A stretch of DNA of 64,000 bases from Ardenticatenaceae bacterium (GCA_020634395.1 JACKBU010000007.1:1-64000), one strand, 5' to 3'. Shown: positions 24,172 through 34,271, counted from the first letter of the stretch. Notes: generated from the sequence alone by a model not told the origin. Numbers and translations: made by a program.

Positions 24172-27100
24172 GTGAAAACTGCAAAAGTAGTGACAGAAGT
24201 AAAGCATATGCACCAAACGTCAGGAGCCGGCCGCCCCATCAACTCCGTTTTACCCAGTTCGTTAGCAAACCGTTACGAACTTTTGAACCTCCTAGGCAGC
24301 GGTGCCATGGGTGTGGTTTACCACGCCTATGACCACCTGGCTGGCCAGGCCATTGCGCTTAAAAAAGTGGCCTTGCCAGACGCGAAACGGCCGTTCTCCT
24401 ACCTTTCCACACCACAAAACGATACTCGATTTGCCCTGGCACAAGAATTTCGTACCCTTTCCACCCTGCGCCACCCGCACATCATCAGCGTTCTCGACTA
24501 CGGCTTCGACCAGCAGCGCCAGCCATACTTCACAATGGAACTCCTGACCGACGCCCAAACCCTATTACAAGCCGCCCAAGAAAAGCCTTTAGATATCCAA
24601 GTAAACCTGCTGCTGCAGCTGCTGCAAGCTCTGGCCTACCTGCACCGGCGCAAAATTCTACATCACGACCTCAAACCAGAGAACGTTTTGGTGACGAACA
24701 GCCATGTGCGCGTACTAGATTTTGGCCTGTCAGCCCCAGCACAACATCAAAATGGCATTGCTGGCACATTGCCCTATATGGCTCCCGAAATATTACGGCA
24801 GCAGCCCGCCACCACCGCTACCGACCTCTATGCCGTCGGTGTTATGGCCTACGAGATGCTAACCGGTCAGCGCCCCTTTCTTGTGGATGACATCTCTCGC
24901 CTGATGGCAAACATTATCTACGCCGAACCAGACACCACAATCATCACACACCCCCATCTGGCCGACATTGTGGCCCGCCTGCTGCGAAAAGACCCCCAAG
25001 ATCGCTATGCCAGCGCCGGGGAAGTCATTGTCGATTTATGCACGGCCGTAAACCGCCCCCTACCCTCCGAAAGCACCGCCATCCGCGACAGCTTCTTAAA
25101 GGCAGCCAAATTTATTGGCCGCGAAGCCGAACTAACCCGGCTGACTACAGCACTGGCAGCGGCAGCCACCGGCCAAGGCAGCGCCTGGCTCATTGGCGGC
25201 GAAAGTGGCGTAGGCAAATCGCGCCTATTGGACGAACTGCGTACGCACGCCCTGGTCAACGGGGCGCGTGTACTGCGCGGGCAGGCAATAGCCGGAGAGG
25301 GCCAACCCTACAAACTGTGGCGCGATATTCTGCCGCAACTGGCGCTAATGGTAGACCTGGATGAGCTACAAGCCGGCGTCATCAAGCCGCTGCTGCCCAA
25401 AATTGAAACATTACTGCGCCGCCCCATTCCCGCTGCATTAGAGCTTACTGGTGCAGCCCAGCAGCAGCGCCTGCACCTGACCATTGCCGACATTTGCCAG
25501 GCAGCGGCCCAAAGCAGCCCGCCACTGGTACTGCTGTTAGAAGATTTGCACTGGAGCAGCGAAAGCCTGGAACCTCTACGCATCCTCAGCCGCCTGGTCC
25601 CCAACCTGCCACTGCTCATCATTGGCACTTACCGCTGGGAAGAACGGCCGTCCTTGCCCACCGAATGCCCCAACATGCAAGCCATACCCCTCTCCCGGTT
25701 GTCGGCAGAGGAAGTGGAGGCCTTAAGTGCCTCCGTGCTGGGGGAGGCCGGCAGACGGCCGTCCATCCTACACCTGCTGCACAAAGAAACCGAAGGCAAC
25801 ACCTTCTTCCTTGTCGAAACCATGCGTGCCCTGGCCGAAGAGGCTGGGCGACTAGACGCCGTCGGCTCAATGGCCTTGCCAGAAACAGTATTTGCCGGCG
25901 GCGTGCAGCACCTGCTGCTGCGGCGGCTAGACCAGACACCGCCAGCCTACCGGCCACTGCTCAGGCTGGCCGCCGTGGCCGGGCGCACACTAGACATACC
26001 CATGCTGCAAGCAGCCAGGCCCGCCACAGAGCTGGCGCAAATGTTGGCAGCTTGCGCCGACGTTGCCGTGCTAGAAGTGCAAGAAGGAACCTGGCGCTTC
26101 GCCCACGACAAACTGCGCGAGACGCTGCTGGTCAGCCTGACAGCCAGCGAGCGCCAGGCCCTGCACCGGCAGGCGGCCGAAGCCTACGAAGGCGCCTACC
26201 CCGATGCGCCCGCCTACGCTACCCTCCTCAGCAGTCACTGGCTAGAGGCCAACATGCCACAGAAGGCCGCCTGGTACGCCCGCACCGCCGGCGACTATTT
26301 GGCCGCGCAGTTCGTGAACGAGGACGCCATATATTACTTCACTCGTGCGCTAACCCTGACGCCCCCAGCAGAAACGGCCGTGCGCTTCCAACTGCTGCTG
26401 CGACATGAAGAAATCCACAACCGGCTGGGGCAGCGTGCCGCCCAGGCCGCCAATCTGGCTGCCCTGACGCCGCTGGCCACAACGCTCCCCCAAAAAGCGG
26501 CGCTGGCATTACGCTTTGCCGCCTATTACAACAGCCTTAGCAATTATCAGGCAGCACTAGAAGCAGCAAAAGAAGCCTATGACCTTGCTTTGGAAGCTGA
26601 TGACGGCGATCAACAAACCCAAGCCCTCATCATTGCGGCACAGGCCCGGCAGCGGTTGAGCAACTACACCGCCGCCATTGACACTTACAAACGGGCATTG
26701 GCCCTGGCTCAGGCGGCCGGCAACCAACCCTACGTGGCGCAAATTCAAAGCGGTATCGGTGAAATTGCCACAAGCCAGGGCGATTATGCCACCGCCATCC
26801 AGGTCCACCGGCGGGTTTTGGAAATGCACCATGCGTTGGATAATTTGCCCGGTCAGATGGAGGCGTTGCGTGATTTGGGGGAAACGGCCGTCGCCCAAGG
26901 AGATTACGCTGCCGCCCGTACTTATTTCCGCGATGCCCTGGTGCAGGCCCGGCAAATGGGCGACCGACCGGCAGAAGCTCGCCTGCTGCTCGATTTGGGC
27001 GAATGCGATTGGCGGCAAAGCGCTTTCGCCACAGCGGAAACTAACTTACAGCAAGGCCTGAAACTGGCCCAGGCCGTTGATGACAGACGCCTGGAGGCCA

Positions 27101-28272
27101 CTGTTTTACGTCACCTGGGTATCGTGGCTGATTTTCAGGGGCAGTATGAAACGGCCGTTAGTTACCATCAACAAAGCCTGGCTATTGCGCAAGCCATCGG
27201 CGACCGTGTGGGGGAAACGGCCGTTTTGCGAAATTTGGGTGTCGTCGCCAATTTGCAGGGGCAGTATGAACGCAGTCACGCTTATTACGCCCAAAGCCTC
27301 ACTATCTCACAAGAGATTGGCGACCGCAGTGCCGAAAGCCTCGCCCTCATTGGCATGAGCAATGCCATGAGACAGCAAGGGCAGTACGAACAAGCCATCG
27401 CTTGCGGAAAACAAAGCCTACACATCGCCCAAGAGATTGGCGACCGATACAGCGAAAGCGCCGCCTTGAGCCATCTGGCACAAACCTTAAACACCCAACG
27501 ACAGTTCGCCACCGCCACCAAGTATCAAAAAGCACTCCTCATCATCACCCGCGAGATAGGCAACAGATATGCCGAAAGCATTGCTTTACAAAGCCTCGGA
27601 TATCTAGCCCTGCTACAAGGGCAGTACGAGTTGGCACACGATTATCTTGAGCAAGGGCTAATGATTAGCCAAGAACTTGGCGATAAACACACAGCCAGCT
27701 TTGCGCTAAACTATATAGGTTTGGCGGCCTACGGGCAGGGACAGTATGCGTATGCACAGGAATGCTATGAGCAAAGTTTGGCAATTAAGCAAGCGATTGG
27801 CGCACAAGATATGATCGCCTTTACCCTCAACAATCTAGGCGCACTGGCACTGGCTCAATCTCATTGGTCGCAAGCCGCCGCCTACTACGAGCAGGCCAGT
27901 GAAATCCGCAGGGAACTTGCCCAAACCATATTGTTGCTTGAGGATTTGGTCGGGTTAGCACTAGCTACCTTGCGGCAAGGGAAGCGTGACCATGCAACAA
28001 CATATATCGTGCAGATGTTAGAAAAATGGGTTGATAATCGGATGCTTGTTGGTACGGATCAACCTCTTCGCACGTTCCATTTTATGTGGCAGGTGTGCCA
28101 CGCACTGGGGTTGGCAGAGGAGACCAATGTGTTGGCAGCAGCAGCAGAGATGATACAAAAAGACCTGAAAAGCCAGCCGGACCCCGCTTTGCGCGAGGTC
28201 TATTTGCAGCAGGTGCATATACGGCCGTTATGGGCAGCCTGGCAAGCCCAACACCAACAAGAACGCGCATAA
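24172..28272 (+). CDS. Ser/Thr protein kinase fused to AAA ATPase and TPR repeats
   Basis: Encodes 1366 residues. A kinase domain at about 34-295 has a glycine loop (LLGSGAMGVVYHAYD), catalytic Lys (AIALKKV), catalytic loop HHDLKPENVLV, DFGLS and APE. The usual HRD arginine is His, which makes it a non-RD kinase. An ORC1/AAA-16-like ATPase follows, with Walker A GGESGVGKSR near 342 and Walker B LVLLLEDLHW near 456. About fifteen TPR-like units (GQYExAxxxxxQSLxIxQxIGDRxxE) extend from about 740 to 1310. The architecture matches large STAND-like signalling kinases of Chloroflexota and cyanobacteria. The start is uncertain: GTG at 24172, GTG at 24190 and ATG at 24208 are in frame, and none has a strong ribosome site. 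A histidine kinase follows 30 bp downstream. Confidence 0.88.
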   Translation: MKTAKVVTEVKHMHQTSGAGRPINSVLPSSLANRYELLNLLGSGAMGVVYHAYDHLAGQAIALKKVALPDAKRPFSYLSTPQNDTRFALAQEFRTLSTLRHPHIISVLDYGFDQQRQPYFTMELLTDAQTLLQAAQEKPLDIQVNLLLQLLQALAYLHRRKILHHDLKPENVLVTNSHVRVLDFGLSAPAQHQNGIAGTLPYMAPEILRQQPATTATDLYAVGVMAYEMLTGQRPFLVDDISRLMANIIYAEPDTTIITHPHLADIVARLLRKDPQDRYASAGEVIVDLCTAVNRPLPSESTAIRDSFLKAAKFIGREAELTRLTTALAAAATGQGSAWLIGGESGVGKSRLLDELRTHALVNGARVLRGQAIAGEGQPYKLWRDILPQLALMVDLDELQAGVIKPLLPKIETLLRRPIPAALELTGAAQQQRLHLTIADICQAAAQSSPPLVLLLEDLHWSSESLEPLRILSRLVPNLPLLIIGTYRWEERPSLPTECPNMQAIPLSRLSAEEVEALSASVLGEAGRRPSILHLLHKETEGNTFFLVETMRALAEEAGRLDAVGSMALPETVFAGGVQHLLLRRLDQTPPAYRPLLRLAAVAGRTLDIPMLQAARPATELAQMLAACADVAVLEVQEGTWRFAHDKLRETLLVSLTASERQALHRQAAEAYEGAYPDAPAYATLLSSHWLEANMPQKAAWYARTAGDYLAAQFVNEDAIYYFTRALTLTPPAETAVRFQLLLRHEEIHNRLGQRAAQAANLAALTPLATTLPQKAALALRFAAYYNSLSNYQAALEAAKEAYDLALEADDGDQQTQALIIAAQARQRLSNYTAAIDTYKRALALAQAAGNQPYVAQIQSGIGEIATSQGDYATAIQVHRRVLEMHHALDNLPGQMEALRDLGETAVAQGDYAAARTYFRDALVQARQMGDRPAEARLLLDLGECDWRQSAFATAETNLQQGLKLAQAVDDRRLEATVLRHLGIVADFQGQYETAVSYHQQSLAIAQAIGDRVGETAVLRNLGVVANLQGQYERSHAYYAQSLTISQEIGDRSAESLALIGMSNAMRQQGQYEQAIACGKQSLHIAQEIGDRYSESAALSHLAQTLNTQRQFATATKYQKALLIITREIGNRYAESIALQSLGYLALLQGQYELAHDYLEQGLMISQELGDKHTASFALNYIGLAAYGQGQYAYAQECYEQSLAIKQAIGAQDMIAFTLNNLGALALAQSHWSQAAAYYEQASEIRRELAQTILLLEDLVGLALATLRQGKRDHATTYIVQMLEKWVDNRMLVGTDQPLRTFHFMWQVCHALGLAEETNVLAAAAEMIQKDLKSQPDPALREVYLQQVHIRPLWAAWQAQHQQERA

Positions 28273-28302
28273 AATCATCTACTCTAAACAAGAAGGAGCC
28301 CT

Positions 28303-29475
28303 ATGACAGATACTTTTTTAACGCGCTCACAACTACTCAATGCATTAGACACAGCCAAACAGCAAATTAGCAAACTGGAAGCAGAGCTTACTTCATCTCT
28401 CCAGGCACAAGCCACACTCCAAGAAGACGTACAGCGTTACCAGGGCTTATTCGAGCATTCTGGCGACTCCATTCTGCTGGTCGAGATGTTGACCGAACGA
28501 ATTGTTGAAGCCAATACCAATGCAGCGCGACGCCTCGGCTACGAAATGTCAGAACTGCTCCAATTGACCCTGGATAATATTGAAACAGATATAAATGCAG
28601 GGGCCAAATGCACCTGGCAATCTACCTATACCGGCACATTTGTCTATCAATGCCACTACCGTCATAAAAACGGGTCGCTCATCCCCGTAGAAGTAAGCAG
28701 CCGCATCATTGAAATGGGGGGGCACGACTATAAACAACAAATTGTACGCGACAACAGCCTGCGCAAAGAAGTTGAAGCTGAACGGGAACAATTGATAGCT
28801 GAATTAAGCGCTTTCGCCCATACAGTAGCGCATGATCTTAAGTCGCCCCTGGCGATTGCTGTGGGCTATGCAGAATTATTGGTGGATGAGTACACCCATC
28901 TGACAGAGGAAAAGGCGAGCGCTGGGCTGTCTGCCATTGCCCGCATGAACCGCAAAATGATTACCGTTGTTGACGAATTGCTTCTGTTGGCAAGCACACG
29001 AGACATGGCTGAAATTCCTTTGGAGCCGCTGAAGATGGAAAGGATTGTGGCCGAAGCGTTAACGCGCCTGACGCCATTGATTGAGCAGCACAAGGCCGCG
29101 ATCGTTTTGCCGGAAAATGGCTGGCCTGCTGCCTGGGGATATGCCCCCTGGATCGAGGAGGTGTGGGTTAACTACCTTAGCAATGCCGTGAAGTATGGAG
29201 GCCTGCCGCCGGTGCTGAAGCTGGGCGCGGATGTTACGCCTGAAGGGATGGTTCGTTTTTGGGTTAGCGATAATGGCGCGGGGCTGCCGCCGCAGAAGCT
29301 TTTGTTGTTGTTTACCAAGTTCCAACGCCTGGGGCAGGTACACCTGGATGGGCATGGGCTTGGCCTGTCTATTGTGCAGCGCATTATCACCCGGCTGGGT
29401 GGTGAAACGGGGGCGGAGAGCAGGGAAGGGGAAGGGAGTACGTTTTACTTTACTTTGCCAGGGCAACGGCCGTAG
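28303..29475 (+). CDS. PAS-domain sensor histidine kinase
   Basis: Encodes 390 residues and is soluble: no membrane segment is seen. An N-terminal coiled coil (about 15-45) is followed by a PAS domain (YQGLFEHSGDSILLVE, EANTNAARRLGYEMSEL; about 45-150). The dimerisation box is ELSAFAHTVAHDLKSPLAIA, with the phospho-acceptor His in VAHDLKSP. The catalytic domain has VNYLSNAVKYGG (N box), SDNGAGLP (G1) and GHGLGLSIVQRI (G2). AAGAAGGAG precedes the ATG. It lies 30 bp after the Ser/Thr kinase-ATPase-TPR gene and is probably co-transcribed; hybrid STPK/His-kinase pairing is known in this protein class. No cognate response regulator is adjacent on this strand. Confidence 0.9.
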   Translation: MTDTFLTRSQLLNALDTAKQQISKLEAELTSSLQAQATLQEDVQRYQGLFEHSGDSILLVEMLTERIVEANTNAARRLGYEMSELLQLTLDNIETDINAGAKCTWQSTYTGTFVYQCHYRHKNGSLIPVEVSSRIIEMGGHDYKQQIVRDNSLRKEVEAEREQLIAELSAFAHTVAHDLKSPLAIAVGYAELLVDEYTHLTEEKASAGLSAIARMNRKMITVVDELLLLASTRDMAEIPLEPLKMERIVAEALTRLTPLIEQHKAAIVLPENGWPAAWGYAPWIEEVWVNYLSNAVKYGGLPPVLKLGADVTPEGMVRFWVSDNGAGLPPQKLLLLFTKFQRLGQVHLDGHGLGLSIVQRIITRLGGETGAESREGEGSTFYFTLPGQRP

Positions 29476-29637
29476 CAGAGAAGCGCGGCCAGACAAAGCG
29501 GCAGGCGTCGTAATTTTGCCCTTGACATCCCCCCACGGCCGTCACTACACTTCCCGCCAACAACTAAATGCGGTCACGGCGCGACTATTGGCGGGGTGAT
29601 TGTGGATGGCGAAAACTTTGACTGAGGCAACGGCCGT

Positions 29638-30411
29638 TTACCCTGGCCCGCGCAGGTTGTCACGCAGTTGACGGCCGTACTGGCGTGACATAGGCAGGCG
29701 GCTGCGGGCGGCATCGGCCATGACCACCAGGTAGGTGCCGGAGAAGCCTTTGCCAATTTCGGCAACGTGATTGAGGTTGACCAGATAGCTTTTGTGGATG
29801 CGGGTAAAGGAGGCCACAGCCAGGCGGCCCTCTAGCTCCTGCATGGTGAACTGTACGCGCAGCGTTGCCCCGGCGGCGGTGTGTATAAACACCTTTTTGT
29901 CCAGAGCTTCCACCCAGAGGATGTCGGCGTAATCGACGAGTACGGCCGTTTCCTCATCCCGTTCGCCCCACAATTTATGCAGTGTGGGCGCGGCTGCCCC
30001 GGCCAGGTAGGCCCGCACGGCCGACTGCTGGGCGTCCCGCTTTTCCCGCGCGGCCAGCGCCTCGCGGATGCGCACCATCGTTTGCGCCAGCCGCCGCTCG
30101 TCGAAGGGCTTGACGACGTAATCGAGGGCGGCCAGCTCGAAGGCCCGCACGGCATGCGCATCGTAAGCGGTGGCGAAGACAATCAGCGGCGGGTCTGGTC
30201 GTTCGGCAATGGCTGCCGCCGCCGCCAGACCGTTCAGGCCCGGCATGTTGATGTCCAGAAATACAACATCCAACGACTCGCGGGCAACGGCCGTTAACGC
30301 TTCCTGCCCGTTGGTTGCCTCCACAATTTCCGCTGTGGCCGCCAACTGCTGCAAAATGTAGCGCAGCTCGCCGCGAGACGGCCGTTCGTCATCCACAATC
30401 AAAATTCGCAT
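29638..30411 (-). CDS. LytTR-family response regulator
   Basis: Encodes 257 residues. The receiver domain at 1-120 has acidic pocket DD at 7-8, phospho-acceptor D53 (VVFLDINMPG), Thr in IVFATAYD and Lys in DYVVKPF. A LytTR DNA-binding domain at about 145-250 has ILWVEALDKKVFIHT, FTRIHKSYLVNLNHV and LPMSRQYGRQL. It starts 3 bp after the stop of the LytS-like kinase and is surely its partner. Such pairs often control cell-envelope or cell-surface genes; the target is not evident here. Confidence 0.92.
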   Translation of the reverse strand: MRILIVDDERPSRGELRYILQQLAATAEIVEATNGQEALTAVARESLDVVFLDINMPGLNGLAAAAAIAERPDPPLIVFATAYDAHAVRAFELAALDYVVKPFDERRLAQTMVRIREALAAREKRDAQQSAVRAYLAGAAAPTLHKLWGERDEETAVLVDYADILWVEALDKKVFIHTAAGATLRVQFTMQELEGRLAVASFTRIHKSYLVNLNHVAEIGKGFSGTYLVVMADAARSRLPMSRQYGRQLRDNLRGPG

Positions 30412-30414
30412 GGC

Positions 30415-31935
30415 TTAAACCGGAGGGTGTGCGGCGGGCAGCGGCACCTTAAACACCACCCGCGTGCCCGCGCCGGGCGTCGATTCAATCATCAGCCCAT
30501 ATGCTGTGCCATACAACATTTTTAGCCGCTCATCCACATTGCGCAAACCAATAGACGGCCGTTGCATCCCATCCCGTTCTCCCCCCAGATTTTCAGCAGC
30601 CAAAACGGCATTTACGTCAAAACCAACACCGTCATCCTCCACCTGAAACAGCAAGTCCTGACCCAGCCGGGAGATGACAATGTGCAGCGTACCCCCTGCG
30701 GGCTTCGGGCCGAGGCCATGAATGACGCCATTTTCCACAATGGGTTGCAGCACCAGCGTGGGCACGGCCGTCGCCATATACTCCTTCGCCAAAACCGTCC
30801 ACACCACCCGCAGCCGCTCCTCCAAACGGGCTTTTTCCAGCGCCAGATACGCCTCCACATAGCTAATCTCATCGGCCAGCGCCACAAACTCCCCGGCGCT
30901 CAGCGCCCGCTGGAAAATCTCCGACAGCCGCACCAGCAGCTCCCGCGCCTTCTCCGGTTCAGTGCGAATGAAATAGCGAATGGTGTTGAGGGTGTTAAAG
31001 AAAAAATGGGGGTTAATTTGCGCGTGCAGGGCACGAAGCTCGGCCTGAGCCAACGCCAGCCGTGTTTCGGTCAGAGCCAGGTTGGCCTGGGCCAGCTCCA
31101 GTTGCGCGGCTTCTGCCTGCCGCCGCGCCTTATCGTCCAGGGCGTTGCGCACCATCAGGGCAAAGCCCACCATGGCAATGGTGGAGATGGCCGCCGTCGG
31201 CAGGACGCTCTGGTTAAAAAACCAGAGGTCGTTGTCGCTGAGAAAGTTGAGGACGAAGACGGCCGTTTCCATCACCACAGCCAGCAGCCCCACCACCCAC
31301 ACCAGAAACCGGCGGCCACCCAAAAGCGGCGCAGCCAGCCCCACCGCCACGCCCACCCACACCACACTCACCGCCTCCATATTCTTCAGCACACCATACT
31401 CAAAAAACTCTGCCAGGGGAATGGGCGTGCCATCATACCAAAAGAGGTATGTGAAGGCGCTGATGCCCAAAAGCGTCACCACGCCCACAGCCAGCCCCAC
31501 CCGCCAACCGCCCAGCAGCCCCGCCACCAGCACCACAAACATCCCAAAATAAACCACATCATTCACAATGGTGTAAATGCCATAGCGGTACAGAAAAAAC
31601 AACGCCTGAATGCCGCACAGGATCAGCGCCAGCCGCAGCAGGTCAATGGCGCTGGTGTTGGGCAGCAGCGCCCGCTGAAAGAGCGCAGTGCGGCTGAAAA
31701 ACAACAGCAGCAGCAGCGGCAGCGCCAGCTCCTGGGCGGCAATGCCAAACATATACGGGTTGTAAGAAATTTCGCGCAGGCTGGCAAAAGAGATGGGGCT
31801 GTCGCTGTTGGTGGCCCGCAAAAATAGTGCCCACCCCAACGCCGCCAGGGTGGCAGCAACCAGCCCCGCCAGGGAGGGAACCCAGGCGGGCAGGTTTTTC
31901 ACAAGCTGCGGCGGCAGGCGGTCGGCGGTGGTCAT
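30415..31935 (-). CDS. LytS/YehU-like membrane sensor histidine kinase
   Basis: Encodes 506 residues from the ATG at 31935, which overlaps the stop of the upstream lipoprotein gene in an ATGA tetranucleotide. An ATG eight codons earlier is possible but would lengthen the overlap. Six to eight hydrophobic segments span about 15-250. A His_kinase domain follows with ALHAQINPHFFFNTLNTIRYF, where His is the acceptor, then a HATPase with VLQPIVENGVIHG and EDDGVGFD. The next gene is its LytTR response regulator. Three genes (lipoprotein, kinase, regulator) form a tight operon, so the lipoprotein may be the sensory partner. Confidence 0.9.
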   Translation of the reverse strand: MTTADRLPPQLVKNLPAWVPSLAGLVAATLAALGWALFLRATNSDSPISFASLREISYNPYMFGIAAQELALPLLLLLFFSRTALFQRALLPNTSAIDLLRLALILCGIQALFFLYRYGIYTIVNDVVYFGMFVVLVAGLLGGWRVGLAVGVVTLLGISAFTYLFWYDGTPIPLAEFFEYGVLKNMEAVSVVWVGVAVGLAAPLLGGRRFLVWVVGLLAVVMETAVFVLNFLSDNDLWFFNQSVLPTAAISTIAMVGFALMVRNALDDKARRQAEAAQLELAQANLALTETRLALAQAELRALHAQINPHFFFNTLNTIRYFIRTEPEKARELLVRLSEIFQRALSAGEFVALADEISYVEAYLALEKARLEERLRVVWTVLAKEYMATAVPTLVLQPIVENGVIHGLGPKPAGGTLHIVISRLGQDLLFQVEDDGVGFDVNAVLAAENLGGERDGMQRPSIGLRNVDERLKMLYGTAYGLMIESTPGAGTRVVFKVPLPAAHPPV

Positions 31936-32852
31936 TCGCCAGATTCTACGATTATCCATTCGGCAATGTCAACCAGCGCATAAAATTGCAGCGTTTCGTC
32001 GGCAACAAATTCTACCAGCCAGTTCCCATCTGGCTGCGGGGAAACATATGTGACCCAGTTGTCGTTGTCGTTCAGCGCGTCGCCGACGCCCCCGGCTTCC
32101 CAGGCCAGCTCTATGGCCTGGTTGCGGGCCAGCTCTGCGGCTTCCTCGGCTTCAAATGCGTTGGGGTCAACGATGCCGTCCAGCCACAGCCCGTCGTCGC
32201 TGTAATGCACCAGCACGCCGAAGGCGTCGAGGCCGCGCCAAAACCAGCTTTCCCAGCGCTGCTCCCAGCGGTTGAATGATGTTTCATGCTCCCAGTCGGC
32301 CGCTTCTCCGAGCAGGGCCAGCACTTCGGGGTCGCTAAAGACGAAATTTTCAACGGCCGTTAACCCTTCCTGAAAATCTTCCGCGCTTAATTCTATGGGC
32401 ACAAAGTAGTCCAGTACCTCAGTGGTCATCACATTGACCTGCCCCCAACCCAGCCACTCGTCGGCGGCCGGGCTGTAGAAATCGATGCCCCAGATGCCGT
32501 TGTCGTCTTCCGGCCAGGCGTTTCCTTCCCAGTCGGGGTAGTTAGACAGGTGCAGGGCAACTTCTTCGTGGGCAGCCAGCAGGGCAATGGCCCCTGCCGC
32601 GTCGCCGGTTGTTTCTTCTACAAATTCGGCTGTGGGGGCAGGGGGAACGGCCGTTTCCGGTGCGGTCATGCCCATTACGTTACTGTCCATCTCGGCCGTA
32701 GAAGCATCTAAGACCGGTTCTGGGGTTGGCTCTGGGGTGGCCGTTAGCACCACAAATACCGGCGTGGCGGTTTCGTTGCCGGGTTCCGCCACCCGCCCGC
32801 AGCCCAGCAGCACGGCCGTTAACAGCAGCACAATCAGTTTATATCGCATCAT
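31932..32852 (-). CDS. lipoprotein preceding a LytS/LytTR system
   Basis: Encodes 306 residues. The N-terminus MMRYKLIVLLLTAVLLGCG has a lipobox (LLGC), so a lipidated exported protein is expected. A Thr/Pro/Glu-rich tether (TATPEPTPEPV) follows. The C-terminal 200 residues are acidic and Trp-rich (GWGQVNVMTTEVLDYFVPI, RWEQRWESWFWRGLDAFGV), with no family I recognise. GGAAGG precedes the ATG. The stop overlaps the kinase start. Position suggests an extracytoplasmic sensing or accessory role for the two-component system; this is inference only. Confidence 0.7.
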   Translation of the reverse strand: MMRYKLIVLLLTAVLLGCGRVAEPGNETATPVFVVLTATPEPTPEPVLDASTAEMDSNVMGMTAPETAVPPAPTAEFVEETTGDAAGAIALLAAHEEVALHLSNYPDWEGNAWPEDDNGIWGIDFYSPAADEWLGWGQVNVMTTEVLDYFVPIELSAEDFQEGLTAVENFVFSDPEVLALLGEAADWEHETSFNRWEQRWESWFWRGLDAFGVLVHYSDDGLWLDGIVDPNAFEAEEAAELARNQAIELAWEAGGVGDALNDNDNWVTYVSPQPDGNWLVEFVADETLQFYALVDIAEWIIVESGE

Positions 32853-32886
32853 TTATTCCTTCCATTTCTTTTTTATGGGATACGCA

Positions 32887-34143
32887 TTACAGTGAAAACG
32901 GCCGTACCAGCCCCAGCGTTTTAGGGGCGTGGTTGGGGAAAATGTTGGCAATGGCCGGGTTGCCCAGCCGCAGCGAAACCACCTCGGCCAGCACGTCGCG
33001 GTAATCCGTCGTAATCGCCAGGTCGCCGTCGGCCAACGCTTGGGGAGCCAGCGACGGCCATTCTGTGAATACCTGACGGCCGTTCACCCCGCCGCCCAGC
33101 AAAAACATCACATTGCCATGCCCATGATCCGTTCCGGCACTGCCGTTTTCCTGCACACGGCGGCCAAACTCGCTCATCGTCACCAGCGTCACGCGGCGCA
33201 TTGCCTCGCCCAGGTCGGTGTAAAAGGCGTGCAGCCCGCGCCCCAGCGAATCCAGCAGCGCGGCAAATGTGCCGCCCATCGTGCCCTGATTTTCGTGGGT
33301 ATCCCAGCCGCCCAGGTCAATGCAGGCTACCTCCAGCCCCACGCCAGCCTTAATGAGCTGCGCTACCTGCTGCAAGCCCAGCCCAAATTCGCCCTCTGGG
33401 TAGCTGGCCCCCCCAGCAGGCTGGTAGTGCTGAGCGTTGAGTTGGCGTACCAGCTCCACCGTCTCAAACACCAATCCGGCTTGTTTTTCCAGCCCATCAC
33501 CAGGGGCGTTAATGCTGTACATGCTGGCTAAAGAGTGCTGCAAAGCGCGAAACTCGTCTTCGCGGCCGCGAAAATGGAAGTCGGCAATGGATTGCAGCGA
33601 CAGCGGGGTGACGCCGCCGCGCAGCGAGTCGGGCAGCAGCGCCCCCATGCCTACGGCACGGAAAGGGGAATCGTTTTGCCAGGCGGCCGTTTGCAGGTGG
33701 CGCCCAATCCAGCCGGTGCCGGTGAGTTTGCTGCCGGGGGTGCCATATTCCATGAAGCGCATGGCGTCGAAGTGGCTGCGGGTGTCGTCGGTTAGCCCGG
33801 CAGCGTGGACGATGGCGAGCTGCGCGTCATCGTAGATTTCTTTTAGCGGGCTAAGGGCCGGGTGCAGGGCGAAACGGCCGTCCAGGTTTACCGCCAACGC
33901 TTCGGGGACGGCCAGGGTTGGCCGGGCGTCGAAGTAATGGTCGCCTTCCAGCAGGGGCACAACGGCGCTCAGGCCGTCCATGCCGCCGCGCAAAAACACC
34001 ACCACCAGCACATCGCCAGGGCCGCTCTGCATGTGGGGGTGAAAGGCCAGCCGGGGCATCCAGCGCGGAAACAGGCCTTTGCTTGCGCCCACAATGCCCA
34101 GGGCGGCCGTTGATTGTAAAAAGTCACGACGAGTTAGTGTCAT
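32887..34143 (-). CDS. DUF1501 family protein, Tat-exported
   Basis: Encodes 418 residues. The N-terminus TLTRRDFLQSTAALGIVGA is a twin-arginine signal. Family hallmarks follow: VLVVVFLRGGMDGLSAVVP, GVEVACIDLGGWDTHENQ (read here as GVGLEVACIDLGGWDTHEN) and TMSEFGRRVQENGSAGTDHGHG. These resemble the metal-binding residues of the alkaline-phosphatase/sulfatase fold. GGAGGT precedes the ATG. DUF1501 genes are nearly always paired with DUF1800 genes, as here (34272-35714). Function undefined. Confidence 0.92.
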   Translation of the reverse strand: MTLTRRDFLQSTAALGIVGASKGLFPRWMPRLAFHPHMQSGPGDVLVVVFLRGGMDGLSAVVPLLEGDHYFDARPTLAVPEALAVNLDGRFALHPALSPLKEIYDDAQLAIVHAAGLTDDTRSHFDAMRFMEYGTPGSKLTGTGWIGRHLQTAAWQNDSPFRAVGMGALLPDSLRGGVTPLSLQSIADFHFRGREDEFRALQHSLASMYSINAPGDGLEKQAGLVFETVELVRQLNAQHYQPAGGASYPEGEFGLGLQQVAQLIKAGVGLEVACIDLGGWDTHENQGTMGGTFAALLDSLGRGLHAFYTDLGEAMRRVTLVTMSEFGRRVQENGSAGTDHGHGNVMFLLGGGVNGRQVFTEWPSLAPQALADGDLAITTDYRDVLAEVVSLRLGNPAIANIFPNHAPKTLGLVRPFSL

Positions 34144-34235
34144 AAGTACCTCCGGTAGCGCAAAAATTGAAATTTGTATCCGTTATCCGAAGCCCGTATT
34201 CCGTTTTCTGGCATACTTTCCAGAGGTAGAGCCTT

Positions 34236-34256
34236 CGGATTACGGATTACGGATTA
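34236..34256. repeat. heptamer direct repeat (CGGATTA)3
   Basis: Three exact CGGATTA units lie in the 128-bp gap between the DUF1800 and DUF1501 genes. Related words (CCGTTATCCG, CCGTATTCCG) occur just upstream at about 34180-34205. It resembles the short tandemly repeated heptamers of cyanobacteria, and the repeats read into proteins at 22971-23104 and 6656-6693. Confidence 0.75.
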
Positions 34257-34271
34257 CGGGCATTGTAGGCT

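Noticed and set aside
29476..29637. Gene or terminator in the 162-bp convergent gap
   Set aside because: CCCGCCAA and TTGGCGGG form distant inverted arms but no compact hairpin with a T-run. No frame of note.
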